From contig NZ_WNXC01000004.1 in NCBI RefSeq assembly GCF_014172405.1, positions 310,001 to 374,000 of the forward strand: a stretch of DNA of 64,000 nt, in the 5' to 3' direction. Both the position numbers and the translations under genes were made by a program. Of the stretch, positions 35,487-44,860 are shown piece after piece (within the stretch, counting starts at the first letter, position 1; each line of letters opens with the position of its first letter). The DNA is from Pedobacter gandavensis. GTDB lineage: Bacteria; Bacteroidota; Bacteroidia; Sphingobacteriales; Sphingobacteriaceae. The notes beneath the pieces were generated by a model that had not been told where the DNA came from, ran no database searches, and saw nothing but the letters and a program-made list of their open reading frames with translations.

Positions 35487-35602
35487 CTTCTCTTCTCTTC
35501 TCTTCTCTTCTCTTCTCTTCTCTTCTCTTCTCTTCTCTTCTCTTCTCTTCTCTCTTTTCCTTTTCCCTTTTCCCTTTTCCCTTTTCCCTTTTCCCTTTTC
35601 CC
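35487..35602. repeat. Adjacent pentamer and heptamer microsatellites
   Basis: About 13.6 perfect copies of CTTCT (35487-35554) run straight into TTTTCC plus six perfect TTTTCCC heptamers (35555-35602). The whole 116 bp is pyrimidine-only on the plus strand. The minus strand carries six GGG runs separated by AAAA, a G-quadruplex-type pattern. Neither unit length is a multiple of three. It lies 3' of both flanking genes. A double hairpin follows (35655-35695: ATGTC/GACAT, then CAAATGTTT/AAACATTTG). Confidence 0.9.
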
Positions 35603-35718
35603 TCCACAAACTTATTGGACTCGCGAGGTCTGTGGGCAATTAGTAAAAAAGAAATGTCCTTAGACGACATCCAAATGTTTCCTTCAAAACATTTGAGGAG
35701 GAGAAGGATTTTCTTTTT

Positions 35719-36507
35719 TTAAATTGGACTAATTGAGCGGTCCAAATGCACATAACCACCATCGACATAGACCAGTTGACCAGTCGTATGACTTGACACT
35801 TCAGAAAGCAAAAACACTGTCGTATTTGCAATCTCTTCCGCTGTAGTCATTCTATTCTCCAAAGGGATTTTCGCTTTAATTTCTGCTAATTTCTCTTCTG
35901 AATTTGGAATTGAATTGATCCAGGTCTGGTAAAGTGGCGTATAACATTCTGCAACGATCAGGGAGTTCACTCTGATCCCATACGGCAAAAGTTCCACTGC
36001 CCACTCTCTGGTGAGCGCGTTTCTACCACCATTTGCGGCAGCATAGGCGGAGGTTCCCCCTTGTCCTGTATCAGCTACTTTAGAACCGATATTGACAATT
36101 GCACCTTTAGATTTTTTCAATGCTGGTAGGGCATGATGTGCCATCAGGTAATAGTGTACTACATTTTTATGCAGACTTTCTACAAAGCGCTCATAGTTTC
36201 CGCTTTCCAGTCCGACACCATCATTTACTCCTGCATTATTGACCAGGCCGTCAATTCTACCATATTTATCCAGCACGGTTTTCACTGCTGTTTCACTGTC
36301 TGACGGGTTGGTTAATTCGGCGACCAACTGAAACACCTTTCCCCCGTCAGCAGTAATATCATCTGCCAATTTTTGGTTATCGACTGCATTTCTTCCCACG
36401 ATTACGGGTATTGCACCTTCTTTTGCCAGGACTCTGACAATTGCTTCGCCAATACCTTTGGCTCCACCGGTTACGATGACTACCTTATCTTTTAATTGCA
36501 AATCCAT
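35719..36507 (-). CDS. SDR-family oxidoreductase, probable L-fucose dehydrogenase
   Basis: 262 residues. The NAD(P) motif TGGAKGIGEAI and NNAGVNDGVG identify a classical short-chain dehydrogenase. It is the last gene of the fucose operon, next to the lactonase, so oxidation of L-fucose to L-fucono-lactone is the best assignment. The other SDR in the operon fits a later step; the two could be swapped. Oddity: the active-site motif reads SAYAAANGG, so the usual YxxxK lysine is Asn. The next conserved part, NALTREWAVELLPYGIRVN, is normal. Substrate assignment is from context. Confidence 0.8.
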   Translation of the reverse strand: MDLQLKDKVVIVTGGAKGIGEAIVRVLAKEGAIPVIVGRNAVDNQKLADDITADGGKVFQLVAELTNPSDSETAVKTVLDKYGRIDGLVNNAGVNDGVGLESGNYERFVESLHKNVVHYYLMAHHALPALKKSKGAIVNIGSKVADTGQGGTSAYAAANGGRNALTREWAVELLPYGIRVNSLIVAECYTPLYQTWINSIPNSEEKLAEIKAKIPLENRMTTAEEIANTTVFLLSEVSSHTTGQLVYVDGGYVHLDRSISPI

Positions 36508-36514
36508 TGACTGC

Positions 36515-37348
36515 TTATTTTAGGTTATAAAAGTTCTTTGCATTGTTTCCCCAGAAGTCTTCTTGAGCTTCTTTTGGGAGTTTTTCGGTATAGTTTTCGA
36601 TCAGGCTGACTACCCTTCCATAATCTGCGGCAAGCAGGCATACTGGCCAATCGGAGCCATACATCACTCTTTTTGAGCCAAAAGCTTCGAAGACTACATC
36701 TAGATAGGGTGTAAAATCCTTCACTTTCCATTTCTTCCAATCTGCTTCAGTAACCATCCCTGACACCTTACAAGCTACATTTTCATGTTTTGCTAAAGCG
36801 ATGATTTGCGCTTTCCATTCCTCGATCAGTCCATCTTTAATATTTGGTTTAGCGAGGTGGTTTAAGATAAACTGTTGCTCAGGAAACATGGAGACTAGTT
36901 CTTCCGCATATTTCAGCTGATGGGGATAGATGAGAATATCGTAGGTAAAGCCGTGTGCACTTAATTTACTGATTCCATTTAAAAAGGCTGGTTTCAACAT
37001 CAAAGCAGGATCAGGCTCCCCTTGAAGGATGTGCCTGAACCCTTTTAACTTTTCATTTTTACTCAATTTATGCAATTGAGTATCGATATCTTCGACTTGA
37101 AGGTCTACCCAGCCGACCACCCCTTTGATAAAGGGATGGGCAGCGGCATGATTCAATTGAAAATCGTTTTCTTCCGGGCTTTGGTCAGACTGTACTACGA
37201 TGCAACCATTGAAGCCATAATGCTCAAGAATACACTTGAGGTGTTGTGGGAGAAAATCATCTCGAAGCACGTCCATATCGTCCGTGATCCAGCTGTCCCT
37301 TACCTCATCATAGTTCCAAAAATGTTGGTGTGAATCAATTTTTAACAT
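36515..37348 (-). CDS. Amidohydrolase-2 family lactonase, probable L-fuconolactonase
   Basis: 277 residues. Starts KIDSHQHFWNY (metal-binding HxH). It continues with VVGWVDLQ, KGFRHILQGEP, FILNHLAKPNI and VMYGSDWPVCLL, where the Asp of GSDWP is the catalytic metal ligand. These are hallmarks of the fuconolactonase/rhamnonolactonase group. It opens L-fucono-lactone to L-fuconate. Its ATG overlaps the end of the FAH-family gene by 14 bp, and the dehydrogenase follows after 7 bp. No signal peptide, so cytosolic. Confidence 0.88.
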   Translation of the reverse strand: MLKIDSHQHFWNYDEVRDSWITDDMDVLRDDFLPQHLKCILEHYGFNGCIVVQSDQSPEENDFQLNHAAAHPFIKGVVGWVDLQVEDIDTQLHKLSKNEKLKGFRHILQGEPDPALMLKPAFLNGISKLSAHGFTYDILIYPHQLKYAEELVSMFPEQQFILNHLAKPNIKDGLIEEWKAQIIALAKHENVACKVSGMVTEADWKKWKVKDFTPYLDVVFEAFGSKRVMYGSDWPVCLLAADYGRVVSLIENYTEKLPKEAQEDFWGNNAKNFYNLK

Positions 37349-38192
37349 AGTCTACAAGCAGCTGTTTTGAAGTACCAAGGCCATCAATACCAAGCTCCAC
37401 AACATCACCCGCTTTCAAGTATACCGGAGGGTTAAAGCCTAAGCCAACACCTGCAGGCGTACCTGTAGAAATCACATCCCCTGGCAGTAAAGTCATAAAC
37501 TGACTTACATAAGAAATCACAAAAGGGATATTAAAAATAAAGTTCGAGGTATTACCATCCTGCATTTTTTTACCGTTAACGGTAAGCCACAGGCGAAGGT
37601 TATTTACATCAGCAATCTCATCCTGAGTGGCAAGGAATGGGCCTAATGGTGCGAAAGTATCACAACCTTTTCCTTTATCCCAGGTACCATTTCTTTCCAG
37701 TTGGAATTCACGTTCTGACACATCATTGTGTAAAACATAACCGGCTACGTAATCCAGTGCATCAGCTTCGTCTACATAAGAAGCTTTTTTGCTGATTACT
37801 ATCGCTAATTCCACTTCCCAATCCGTCTTTACAGAGTTTTTAGGGATGGTAATATTATCATTAGGGCCTGTCAGTGAAGTTGTAGATTTCATAAAAATCA
37901 CAGGCTCTGGTGGCATTGGTGCATTGGTTTCTTTCGCATGATCTGCGTAGTTTAATCCGATACAAACAATTTTCGAAGGACGTGCTACAGGAGATCCCAA
38001 GCGGGTATCAGCAGGAATAACAGGCAGTTTACCTTCATTTTCTTTTACAAAATCAGCCAGCTTTGTCAGGCCGTCATTTTGAAAAAACACTTCATTATAA
38101 TCTGCTCCGAAAGCAGAAGTATCATACCAAATATCGTTTATAATTACACCGGTCTTTTCCTGATCCGGCATTCCCCATCTGATTAATTTCAT
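37335..38192 (-). CDS. Fumarylacetoacetate hydrolase-family protein, probable 2,4-diketo-3-deoxy-L-fuconate hydrolase
   Basis: 285 residues. The FAH core is clear: IVCIGLNYADHAKET, the acidic pair in DWEVELAIVI (Glu/Asp metal ligands), GYVLHNDVSEREFQ, KGCDTFAPLGPFL and GDVISTGTPAGVG. In the non-phosphorylative deoxy-sugar pathway this family splits 2,4-diketo-3-deoxyfuconate to pyruvate and lactate. That is the role inferred from its neighbours. A 105-bp gap upstream holds a small AT hairpin (GCTAATTT/AAATTAGC, 38244-38262). It could otherwise act on another acylpyruvate. Confidence 0.85.
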   Translation of the reverse strand: MKLIRWGMPDQEKTGVIINDIWYDTSAFGADYNEVFFQNDGLTKLADFVKENEGKLPVIPADTRLGSPVARPSKIVCIGLNYADHAKETNAPMPPEPVIFMKSTTSLTGPNDNITIPKNSVKTDWEVELAIVISKKASYVDEADALDYVAGYVLHNDVSEREFQLERNGTWDKGKGCDTFAPLGPFLATQDEIADVNNLRLWLTVNGKKMQDGNTSNFIFNIPFVISYVSQFMTLLPGDVISTGTPAGVGLGFNPPVYLKAGDVVELGIDGLGTSKQLLVDYVKN

Positions 38193-38297
38193 TGCTGTTT
38201 ATCTATATATTGTGTGTACTCAATTTTATTATTGCTTGCTTTCGCTAATTTATAAAATTAGCTGAGTCGGGCATTGGCATATTTTCTGTATGGCGTT

Positions 38298-39062
38298 TTA
38301 ATTATTCAATTTAATGAAACCACCATCAAGCGGGTAATCATTACCGGTAATAAATCCAGCTTCTTCAGAGCACAGATATAGTGCTAAAGCGGCTACTTCT
38401 TCTGGTTTACCCATACGACCTACCGGCTGACTTTTCGATAACTTTTCAAAAATCTCTGCTTCTTGTCCGGCGTAATTCTTAGCGATGAATCCATCTACGA
38501 AAGGTGTATGTACCCTCGCTGGTGAAATACTGTTACAACGAATACCATCTGCCATATAATCACGCGCTACAGAAAGCGTCATTGCGAAGATTGCACCTTT
38601 ACTCATTGAGTAGGCGAAACGATCTGTAATCCCAACTACAGCGGCAATAGAGGCCATATTTAGTACCACAGCAGAACTGCTTTTTTTCAATGCCGGGATA
38701 CCTGCATACAAACAGTTATATGCTCCTTTTACATTTACGTTGAATACTTTTGTGAAATCCTCTTCAGAAGTCGTGTCTGCTTTCCCGATATGTGCAATAC
38801 CTGCGTTATTCACCAGGATATCAATTGCACCGATCTTTTGAAAAACACCAACTACGGCTTCCTGGTTACTCACATCGCAACCATGCGCTTCAGCGTTTCC
38901 ACCAGCGATCTGGATTTCTGCTACTGCCACTGCTGCGGCTTCCGCATTTAATTCAATGATGTGCACATTTGCCCCTTGTTTAGCAAAGAGCATGGAAATT
39001 GCTTTTCCGATTCCACTGCCTCCACCTGTAATAATTGCTGATTTTCCTTTTAAACTAAACAT
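38298..39062 (-). CDS. SDR-family oxidoreductase, probable 2-keto-3-deoxy-L-fuconate dehydrogenase
   Basis: 254 residues. TGGGSGIGKAI (cofactor), NNAGIAHIG, the Ser of NMASIAAVVG and an intact YSMSK (YxxxK) active site are present. GMGKPEEVAAL-like and ITGNDYPLDGG segments close the fold. It lies between the UxaA-family dehydratase (21 bp upstream) and the FAH-family hydrolase. This is the position expected for oxidation of 2-keto-3-deoxyfuconate to the 2,4-diketo compound. Assignment is by operon context. Confidence 0.82.
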   Translation of the reverse strand: MFSLKGKSAIITGGGSGIGKAISMLFAKQGANVHIIELNAEAAAVAVAEIQIAGGNAEAHGCDVSNQEAVVGVFQKIGAIDILVNNAGIAHIGKADTTSEEDFTKVFNVNVKGAYNCLYAGIPALKKSSSAVVLNMASIAAVVGITDRFAYSMSKGAIFAMTLSVARDYMADGIRCNSISPARVHTPFVDGFIAKNYAGQEAEIFEKLSKSQPVGRMGKPEEVAALALYLCSEEAGFITGNDYPLDGGFIKLNN

Positions 39063-39083
39063 ATGATGATAAATTCTAATATT

Positions 39084-40742
39084 TTATAATGAAACGCCTC
39101 TTTTCCATGGGATAAAATCATCCTGATTCAATAATACTGCTTTTGGTGTGATTTCACCACTTGCTGCTTTGATACAATATTCCAGGATTTCTATACCCAT
39201 TTCTTCGATTGTTTTCTCTCCGCGGATAATGGCACCGGTATCGATATCGATGATATCTCCCATTCTGGTCGCCAGCGCTGTATTGGTGGCGATTTTTATC
39301 ACCGGACAAACCGGGTTTCCCGTTGGTGTCCCTAAACCGGTTGTAAACAAAATCAGAGTAGCACCACTTGCGGCCTTTCCTGTAGTTGCTTCCACATCAT
39401 TTCCCGGCGTACACACCAGGCTTAATCCAGGTTTGGTTACTGGCTCGGTATAGTCGAGTACATCGACTACTGGCGAAGTACCTGCTTTTTTTGCTGCACC
39501 TGTACTTTTGATCGCATCGGTAATCAAGCCATCTTTAATGTTGCCTGGGGAAGGGTTCATATGAAACCCTGAGCCTACGGCATGTGCCTGTGCATCATAC
39601 TCCTGCATCAGGCGAATAAACTTATCTGCGGTAGCTTTATCCACACATCTGTCGATAATATTTTGCTCTGCGCCACACAATTCCGGGAATTCTGCCAGCA
39701 GGACTTTAGCGCCCAATGCGACCAGTAAATCGGATGTATAACCGACAGAAGGATTTGCAGAAATCCCGCTAAAGCCATCGCTACCACCACACTTCACCCC
39801 TACACACAATTCGCTTAATGGCGCTGGTGCACGTTCCATCTTATTAATCTCTGTTAGGCCCACAAATGTTTTCAGAATTGCTTCTTTAATCAATTGCTCT
39901 TCACTCTGACTTTGTTGTTGTTCGAAGATCAGGATATTTTTATCGAAAGCAGGGTTTCTCTTTTTAACATCATTCAACAAGTCTTGTGTTTGTAAATGCT
40001 GACAACCCAGGCTCAATACCGTGATCCCTGCAACATTTGGGTGGTCTGCATAAGCAGCCAATAAATTGCTTAATAAAGCCGAATCTTGTCTTGTACCACC
40101 ACATCCGCCTTGATGATTCAGGAATTTGATGCCATCTACATTTTTAAACACCCTGTTTTTCACAGGTTCTGCGGAAGCAATATGGTCAAGCTGGAAGGAT
40201 TCTAATGCTGCACCTTCATTGAAGGCAGTCAGTAATTGGTCTGTAAAAGACCTGTATTTATCGGTTACTGCATAACCTAAGGTGTTGTATAAAGATTCCT
40301 TAATTACATCCAGGTTTCTGTTCTCACAGAAAACGGTAGGAATAAACAACCAGTAATTTGCGGTGCCTACTCTGCCGTCTTTACGATGGTAACCATTAAA
40401 AGTACGATTGACAAATTTGGAAACATCCGGTTTTTCCCATTGATAATTGACGTCTCTGAAACTATAGTCCTGAGAAGCGTGGTGGATATTATCTGTAGTC
40501 ATCAATCCACCTTTTAAAATTGGAGTGGTTGCTTTGCCTACTAGAACACCATACATCAGAACCTCATCATCCACTTTCATATCCTGGATAAAGAATTTAT
40601 GTTTAGCGCGAATATCATCTTGTAAGATAATTTGCGAGTTGTTCCATTCGATGGTCTGTCCTTTTGGTAAATCCTGTAGGGCTACCAGCACATTATCATC
40701 CGGATGGATTTGTAAGAAACTGTTGTTATTGCTTGCTGACAT
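39084..40742 (-). CDS. UxaA-family (altronate dehydratase-like) dehydratase, probable L-fuconate dehydratase
   Basis: 552 residues. An N-terminal SAF-like domain (IHPDDNVLVALQDLPKGQTI, ~1-90) is joined to the large C-terminal UxaA domain: GRVGTANYWLFIPTVFCENR, NHQGGCGGTRQDSALL, LSLGCQHLQTQ, GVKCGGSDGFSGISANP, CTPGNDVEATTGKAASGATL. Family members dehydrate aldonates such as altronate or galactarate using a metal cofactor. In this operon the substrate should be L-fuconate. That replaces the enolase-superfamily L-fuconate dehydratase of Xanthomonas; no such gene is in the cluster. Confidence 0.85.
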   Translation of the reverse strand: MSASNNNSFLQIHPDDNVLVALQDLPKGQTIEWNNSQIILQDDIRAKHKFFIQDMKVDDEVLMYGVLVGKATTPILKGGLMTTDNIHHASQDYSFRDVNYQWEKPDVSKFVNRTFNGYHRKDGRVGTANYWLFIPTVFCENRNLDVIKESLYNTLGYAVTDKYRSFTDQLLTAFNEGAALESFQLDHIASAEPVKNRVFKNVDGIKFLNHQGGCGGTRQDSALLSNLLAAYADHPNVAGITVLSLGCQHLQTQDLLNDVKKRNPAFDKNILIFEQQQSQSEEQLIKEAILKTFVGLTEINKMERAPAPLSELCVGVKCGGSDGFSGISANPSVGYTSDLLVALGAKVLLAEFPELCGAEQNIIDRCVDKATADKFIRLMQEYDAQAHAVGSGFHMNPSPGNIKDGLITDAIKSTGAAKKAGTSPVVDVLDYTEPVTKPGLSLVCTPGNDVEATTGKAASGATLILFTTGLGTPTGNPVCPVIKIATNTALATRMGDIIDIDTGAIIRGEKTIEEMGIEILEYCIKAASGEITPKAVLLNQDDFIPWKRGVSL

Positions 40743-40748
40743 CGACCT

Positions 40749-41081
40749 TTATAATTGAAATATTTTATCCATCATCATCCATTTTTCTCCAGGTTTAGCC
40801 CCTGGAAGAGCTTGTTGATACTTCCACATCAGTGTTTCCCATTCCTGTACCTTTTCATTGGAGGCATCCATGGCATCTTTTTGCGCAAAGCTAAAGTCGT
40901 CATTTACTTCCATGATCATAAAAAGGCGGTTTCCTACCCTATAGATCTCCATATCCTCGATACCTGATGAGGTGATACTTTCTATAATTTCCGGCCATAC
41001 CGCCTTGTGCATCGCTTCATATTCTGCGATCAATTGATCATCCGCTTTTAAATCCAGCGTTAAATAGTACTTTTTACTCAT
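40749..41081 (-). CDS. L-rhamnose mutarotase-family protein, probable L-fucose mutarotase
   Basis: 110 residues from ATG 41081 (eight more in-frame codons upstream would overlap fucP). KKYYLTLDLKADDQLIAEYE, HKAVWPEIIESITSSGI, MEIYRVGNRLFMIMEVNDDF and EKWMMMDKIFQL match the RhaM fold family (COG3254). It speeds interconversion of sugar anomers so that the right form reaches the dehydrogenase. It sits between the transporter and the dehydratase, spaced 4 and 6 bp. Confidence 0.88.
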   Translation of the reverse strand: MSKKYYLTLDLKADDQLIAEYEAMHKAVWPEIIESITSSGIEDMEIYRVGNRLFMIMEVNDDFSFAQKDAMDASNEKVQEWETLMWKYQQALPGAKPGEKWMMMDKIFQL

Positions 41082-41085
41082 AAAT

Positions 41086-42348
41086 TTAATTTGAACTAGC
41101 TGCATTAATTGGAACTACTTTATGGCCTTTGATACCAAAAAGGAATACCACTACAAAACATATTAAAGGAACGACATATCCAAGTTGAATGTTGTGGGTA
41201 AGGTCTGCAATATGCCCCATTCCTAATGGTAGAATGGCTCCACCAACGATAGACATAATGATTAGGCTGCTTCCAAATTTTGTGTCTTTACCCAGGTCTC
41301 TGATGCCCAGCGAGAAAATCGACGGAAACATAATTGACATAAAAAATGCGATACCAATTACGACATAAACGGCTATCATACCGGTAACTGTCATTGCTGC
41401 CGCGGATAGCAGGATACAAATTGCCGCATAAATCGACAGCAATTTTGGAGGGGCAATAAACTTCATCAGGAATGTTCCAAAGAACCTACCGATCATGAAG
41501 GCCATTCCTACGCCAACGCCAGCATAATTTGCCGCTTCCTGCTCATCAATTCCGGCCGCTTTAGTGGCATATAAGATGAAAAGACTGAACACGCATACTT
41601 GTGCGCCTACATAGAAAAACTGAGTGACTACTGCCCAGCTGAGGTGCTTATGTGCTAAAGCATGAATGATCCCTGTTTTTTCCCCTTTCTTTTGTTCTGT
41701 TTCTTTAATTTCAGGAAGTTTCAGGAAGACAAAGATAATGGCAATCACCAGGATGATACTACCAAGAATCAGGTATGGCATTTTCACGCTGGAGGCTTCG
41801 GAAGCTAAGGCAACTTCTCTGGCTGAGGCCGTCATGGCATTCAATTCTTCTTCGGTATTTCCCTTGGTCATAATGATTTTAGCACCGATAATAGGGGCTA
41901 AAGTAGCCGCTAAACCATTGAACGATTGCGCAAAATTTAAACGGAAGGTGGAAGTCTCCTCAGGTCCTAGTAAGGAAGCATAGGGATTTGCGGCTGTTTC
42001 CAGAATGGTTAACCCGCAGGCAATGATGAAAAGTGCAATCAAAAAGAAAACATAAGATTGCATATTTGCTGCTGGAATGAATAAAAAAGAGCCTAAGGCG
42101 AACAAAAGGAGTCCCATGATGATTCCGGATTTATACCCGAACTTTTTCATTAGGAAACCTGCAGGCAAAGCCATTACGAAGTAGGCAATAAATACTGCTG
42201 AATCGACCAAAGAAGCTTGCAGAGTTGAAAGGCTGAAAGACTTTTTCAGATGGGGAATTAAAATCGGATCTAGATTATGAACGAAGCCCCACATAAAAAA
42301 GAGGGACGTAATCATGATAAACGGAAACAGGTATTTATTTTTAGTCAT
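41086..42348 (-). CDS. fucP: L-fucose:H+ symporter
   Basis: 420 residues with about 12 membrane segments. FFMWGFVHNLDPILIPHLKK (with the Asp used in proton coupling), TILETAANPYASLLGPEE and RLNFAQSFNGLAATLAPIIG are family signatures of FucP. It imports L-fucose released by the upstream fucosidase. It is 85 bp downstream of the GH29 gene and in a tight run with the catabolic genes. A related hexose cannot be excluded, but the operon favours fucose. Confidence 0.92.
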   Translation of the reverse strand: MTKNKYLFPFIMITSLFFMWGFVHNLDPILIPHLKKSFSLSTLQASLVDSAVFIAYFVMALPAGFLMKKFGYKSGIIMGLLLFALGSFLFIPAANMQSYVFFLIALFIIACGLTILETAANPYASLLGPEETSTFRLNFAQSFNGLAATLAPIIGAKIIMTKGNTEEELNAMTASAREVALASEASSVKMPYLILGSIILVIAIIFVFLKLPEIKETEQKKGEKTGIIHALAHKHLSWAVVTQFFYVGAQVCVFSLFILYATKAAGIDEQEAANYAGVGVGMAFMIGRFFGTFLMKFIAPPKLLSIYAAICILLSAAAMTVTGMIAVYVVIGIAFFMSIMFPSIFSLGIRDLGKDTKFGSSLIIMSIVGGAILPLGMGHIADLTHNIQLGYVVPLICFVVVFLFGIKGHKVVPINAASSN

Positions 42349-42433
42349 TGGTTTAGTTTATTTGGTTACCCAAAGGACGCGAATTCTCTTACATTTTATT
42401 TTATGATATTATCATATCATTAAATGATTTTGG

Positions 42434-44584
42434 CTAGTTTTTGGTAAAAACCAGGGTAACATTTGACAATCCTAGCGTACTATGTGGAGAATTCGGTTTA
42501 TGGAGCTGCCAGCTGAAGGGATAATATTTACCCTTTTCAAAAGAAATAGCAGGAAGTTCTTTATAGAATAATTCCTGTGGTTGTCCGGTCTGAATTCCAA
42601 GGTCTATCTTTTTTTGATAACCATTATAAAGCTTAACTAGTAACTGGTTCTTACCTTTCTTTAGCGACAGTAAAATCAGATCATTTAACTGATTTTCTTT
42701 GAAAGGATTATTGTGTTTTGCCAATACCTCGCCATTGAGTACCACCATTACCCCATCGGTACTTGTGAATCCGGCCAGGAAAGGTTGGTCTTCGGTAGCG
42801 ATAATTTCCTGTAGCAGGTAAACTGCAGTACTCCGATCTGCCTCCAAGGTATACTTTTCATTGTTTTTCCAATCGGCTTTCCTCGTCCAGGTTAAGGGTC
42901 TTCTTTTGCCCCATGCTTGTGTTGGATCTATGTCTTTTATCTCCCCTGGAAAACCTTCAATTCCGGTTTCCTGAGCATCGGTCAAATAGATAGGGCCCCA
43001 GTTCAGGCTTCCAACCTGTTTTATGGCGGCTGCTTTACCTCCGGATAAAGACAGCGGAATCACTTTACCATTCAGTTCCAGATCTATAGACTTTCCTTTT
43101 TCCTGTGTAGAATAATAAATTCCAGGGATATAATTTCCCGTTTGCGAAGGTTTTACCGTCCAGGACTCTTTAACTGTGCTTTGGAACCGGGTATTATAAT
43201 CTACGCCAGAGCTGCTATAATGTTTAAAAGCATTGTGAGAATTTAGGTTTAAAACCGCTGCAGACATTGGGATCACATTGGCGGGAGGTACCGTATAACC
43301 ATTTACAAAAGTAATCGCAATTACCTTAAACTCTTGATCTGGATTTATACTAGATGGCACATTGATTTTAACCCCTTGATCGCTTTGGCTAAAGCTGATC
43401 TTTTGGATTTTCTCTCCCAATACCCCTATACTTTTAATCTTTCCTTTGAGCCCAGGCAACATGATCTGTCCATTTTCTGGATGACTCATCACCTGTAAAT
43501 AAAGTTTATTTGGTTTTGAAGTTAAGCTGCCCCATTTGAAAGCAATATGAAAAGGATCTGCATCTGTACCATAAATTGCTTCTCCGTTTTTATCTAGCCA
43601 TTTTCCGATGTTGAGTAAAACATCCTTTTCAAAGCCGACTACCGAGCCCTCTCCTTTCGGACCGATATTCAACAAAAAGTTACCACCTCTACTCACTACA
43701 CGAATCAGACTCGTTAATTTCTCTTTGGTTTTATCGGCTTCACTCCCTCTGTCCTGCCATGACCTATAGCCCCAGGTATCATCGAAGAAAGAAGCTGGCG
43801 ACTGCCAAGGTACACCAATCGCATAATCTGGCTCTTGGTTATCGCCCATCACATTGAAATCGCCCATATCATTCCCAATACGGCTGCCAATCATACAATC
43901 TGGTTGTAGTTTATGAACCAAATCTCTCAGCTCTTTACTTTCAGCAGCATTTTGAGAACCCATGTCGAACCACAATTCGGAGATCGGACCGTAATTACTC
44001 AGCAATTCTGTGATTTGTTTCTTGTTGTATTGTACATGTTCCGGCGTGATGTAATCGGAATTGCTACTCGAAATCGGCGATGCTTGCGGATAATGCCAAT
44101 CGATCAGGGAAAAGTATAACCCGAACCGCAGTCCGCCACGCTTACAGGCTTCCGAAAGTTCTTTCAAAATATCTCTTTTAAAAGGTGTTGCGTCTACCAC
44201 ATTGAAATCAGTTGTTGCCGTCTTGAACATACAGAAGCCATCATGATGTTTGGAGGTAATCACAATAGAGCGCATACCTGCTTTTTTGGCTAAAGAGACG
44301 ATGGAATCTGCATTCCAATCCTTAGGATTAAACCTTTTAGCAACTCCTGCATAAGTATCGCTATAAATCCCTGCATGGGCCTGAATCTGTTCGCTTAAAC
44401 CTTTGCTAATCTCTTTCCCTTCCCATACCCCAGCTAACACAGAATAAATTCCATAATGGATGAACATACTATATTTCTGATCTTGCCAGGCTTTCAATGC
44501 TTTAGGATCATGTTGCGAAAAACTAACACTGCTACATAAAACGAGCAGGAGTAGCAATAACCCTGATTTCTTTTTACTTGTCAT
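42434..44584 (-). CDS. Alpha-L-fucosidase, GH29
   Basis: 716 residues. The signal peptide ends SFSQ, so it is exported (periplasm or surface). The GH29 (beta/alpha)8 domain runs ~27-400, with WQDQKYSMFIHYGIYSV, VITSKHHDGFCMFKT (HHDGF at 113-117), FGLYFSLIDWHYP and the nucleophile D207 in ELWFDMGSQ. GGNFLLNIGPKGEG closes the barrel. The C-terminal ~300 residues form beta domains, possibly carbohydrate-binding (FLAGFTSTDGVMVVLNGEVL resembles a PA14/galactose-binding fold). It releases L-fucose from glycans and heads the operon. No regulator gene is adjacent. Confidence 0.93.
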   Translation of the reverse strand: MTSKKKSGLLLLLLVLCSSVSFSQHDPKALKAWQDQKYSMFIHYGIYSVLAGVWEGKEISKGLSEQIQAHAGIYSDTYAGVAKRFNPKDWNADSIVSLAKKAGMRSIVITSKHHDGFCMFKTATTDFNVVDATPFKRDILKELSEACKRGGLRFGLYFSLIDWHYPQASPISSSNSDYITPEHVQYNKKQITELLSNYGPISELWFDMGSQNAAESKELRDLVHKLQPDCMIGSRIGNDMGDFNVMGDNQEPDYAIGVPWQSPASFFDDTWGYRSWQDRGSEADKTKEKLTSLIRVVSRGGNFLLNIGPKGEGSVVGFEKDVLLNIGKWLDKNGEAIYGTDADPFHIAFKWGSLTSKPNKLYLQVMSHPENGQIMLPGLKGKIKSIGVLGEKIQKISFSQSDQGVKINVPSSINPDQEFKVIAITFVNGYTVPPANVIPMSAAVLNLNSHNAFKHYSSSGVDYNTRFQSTVKESWTVKPSQTGNYIPGIYYSTQEKGKSIDLELNGKVIPLSLSGGKAAAIKQVGSLNWGPIYLTDAQETGIEGFPGEIKDIDPTQAWGKRRPLTWTRKADWKNNEKYTLEADRSTAVYLLQEIIATEDQPFLAGFTSTDGVMVVLNGEVLAKHNNPFKENQLNDLILLSLKKGKNQLLVKLYNGYQKKIDLGIQTGQPQELFYKELPAISFEKGKYYPFSWQLHKPNSPHSTLGLSNVTLVFTKN

Positions 44585-44757
44585 TTGATTTATTATTTGG
44601 TTTCAGGAGGCGTATTAGCCGGTTAAGATAGCTAAAAGCACCTAAAGTCAAAGAAAGCAGTTTGTTAGCGAGAAAACTTGATGTATTTGTCAAAAGACTA
44701 AACGATTTTGGCAACAGTAAAAATGTTACCTAACCTCGTTGGCGACAATAATGGACA

Positions 44758-44784
44758 TAAAAAAACCCGGCTATTGCCAGGTTT
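44758..44784 (-). terminator. Terminator downstream of rfbA
   Basis: Read on the minus strand: AACCTGGC, loop AATA, GCCGGGTT, then TTTTTT. One G-U pair lies in the stem. It separates rfbA from the fucose operon promoter region. Confidence 0.75.
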
Positions 44785-44860
44785 CTTATTTATTCTAAAG
44801 TATATTGTAAATCAATATTCCTTCATTTTAGCCTTAAATTTATAGATTTCAGCTGTGGAA

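Noticed and set aside
35367..35722. Several ~100-codon frames on both strands
   Set aside because: Low-complexity translations (Ser/Leu/Phe or Arg/Glu/Lys) of the CTTCT and TTTTCCC microsatellites.
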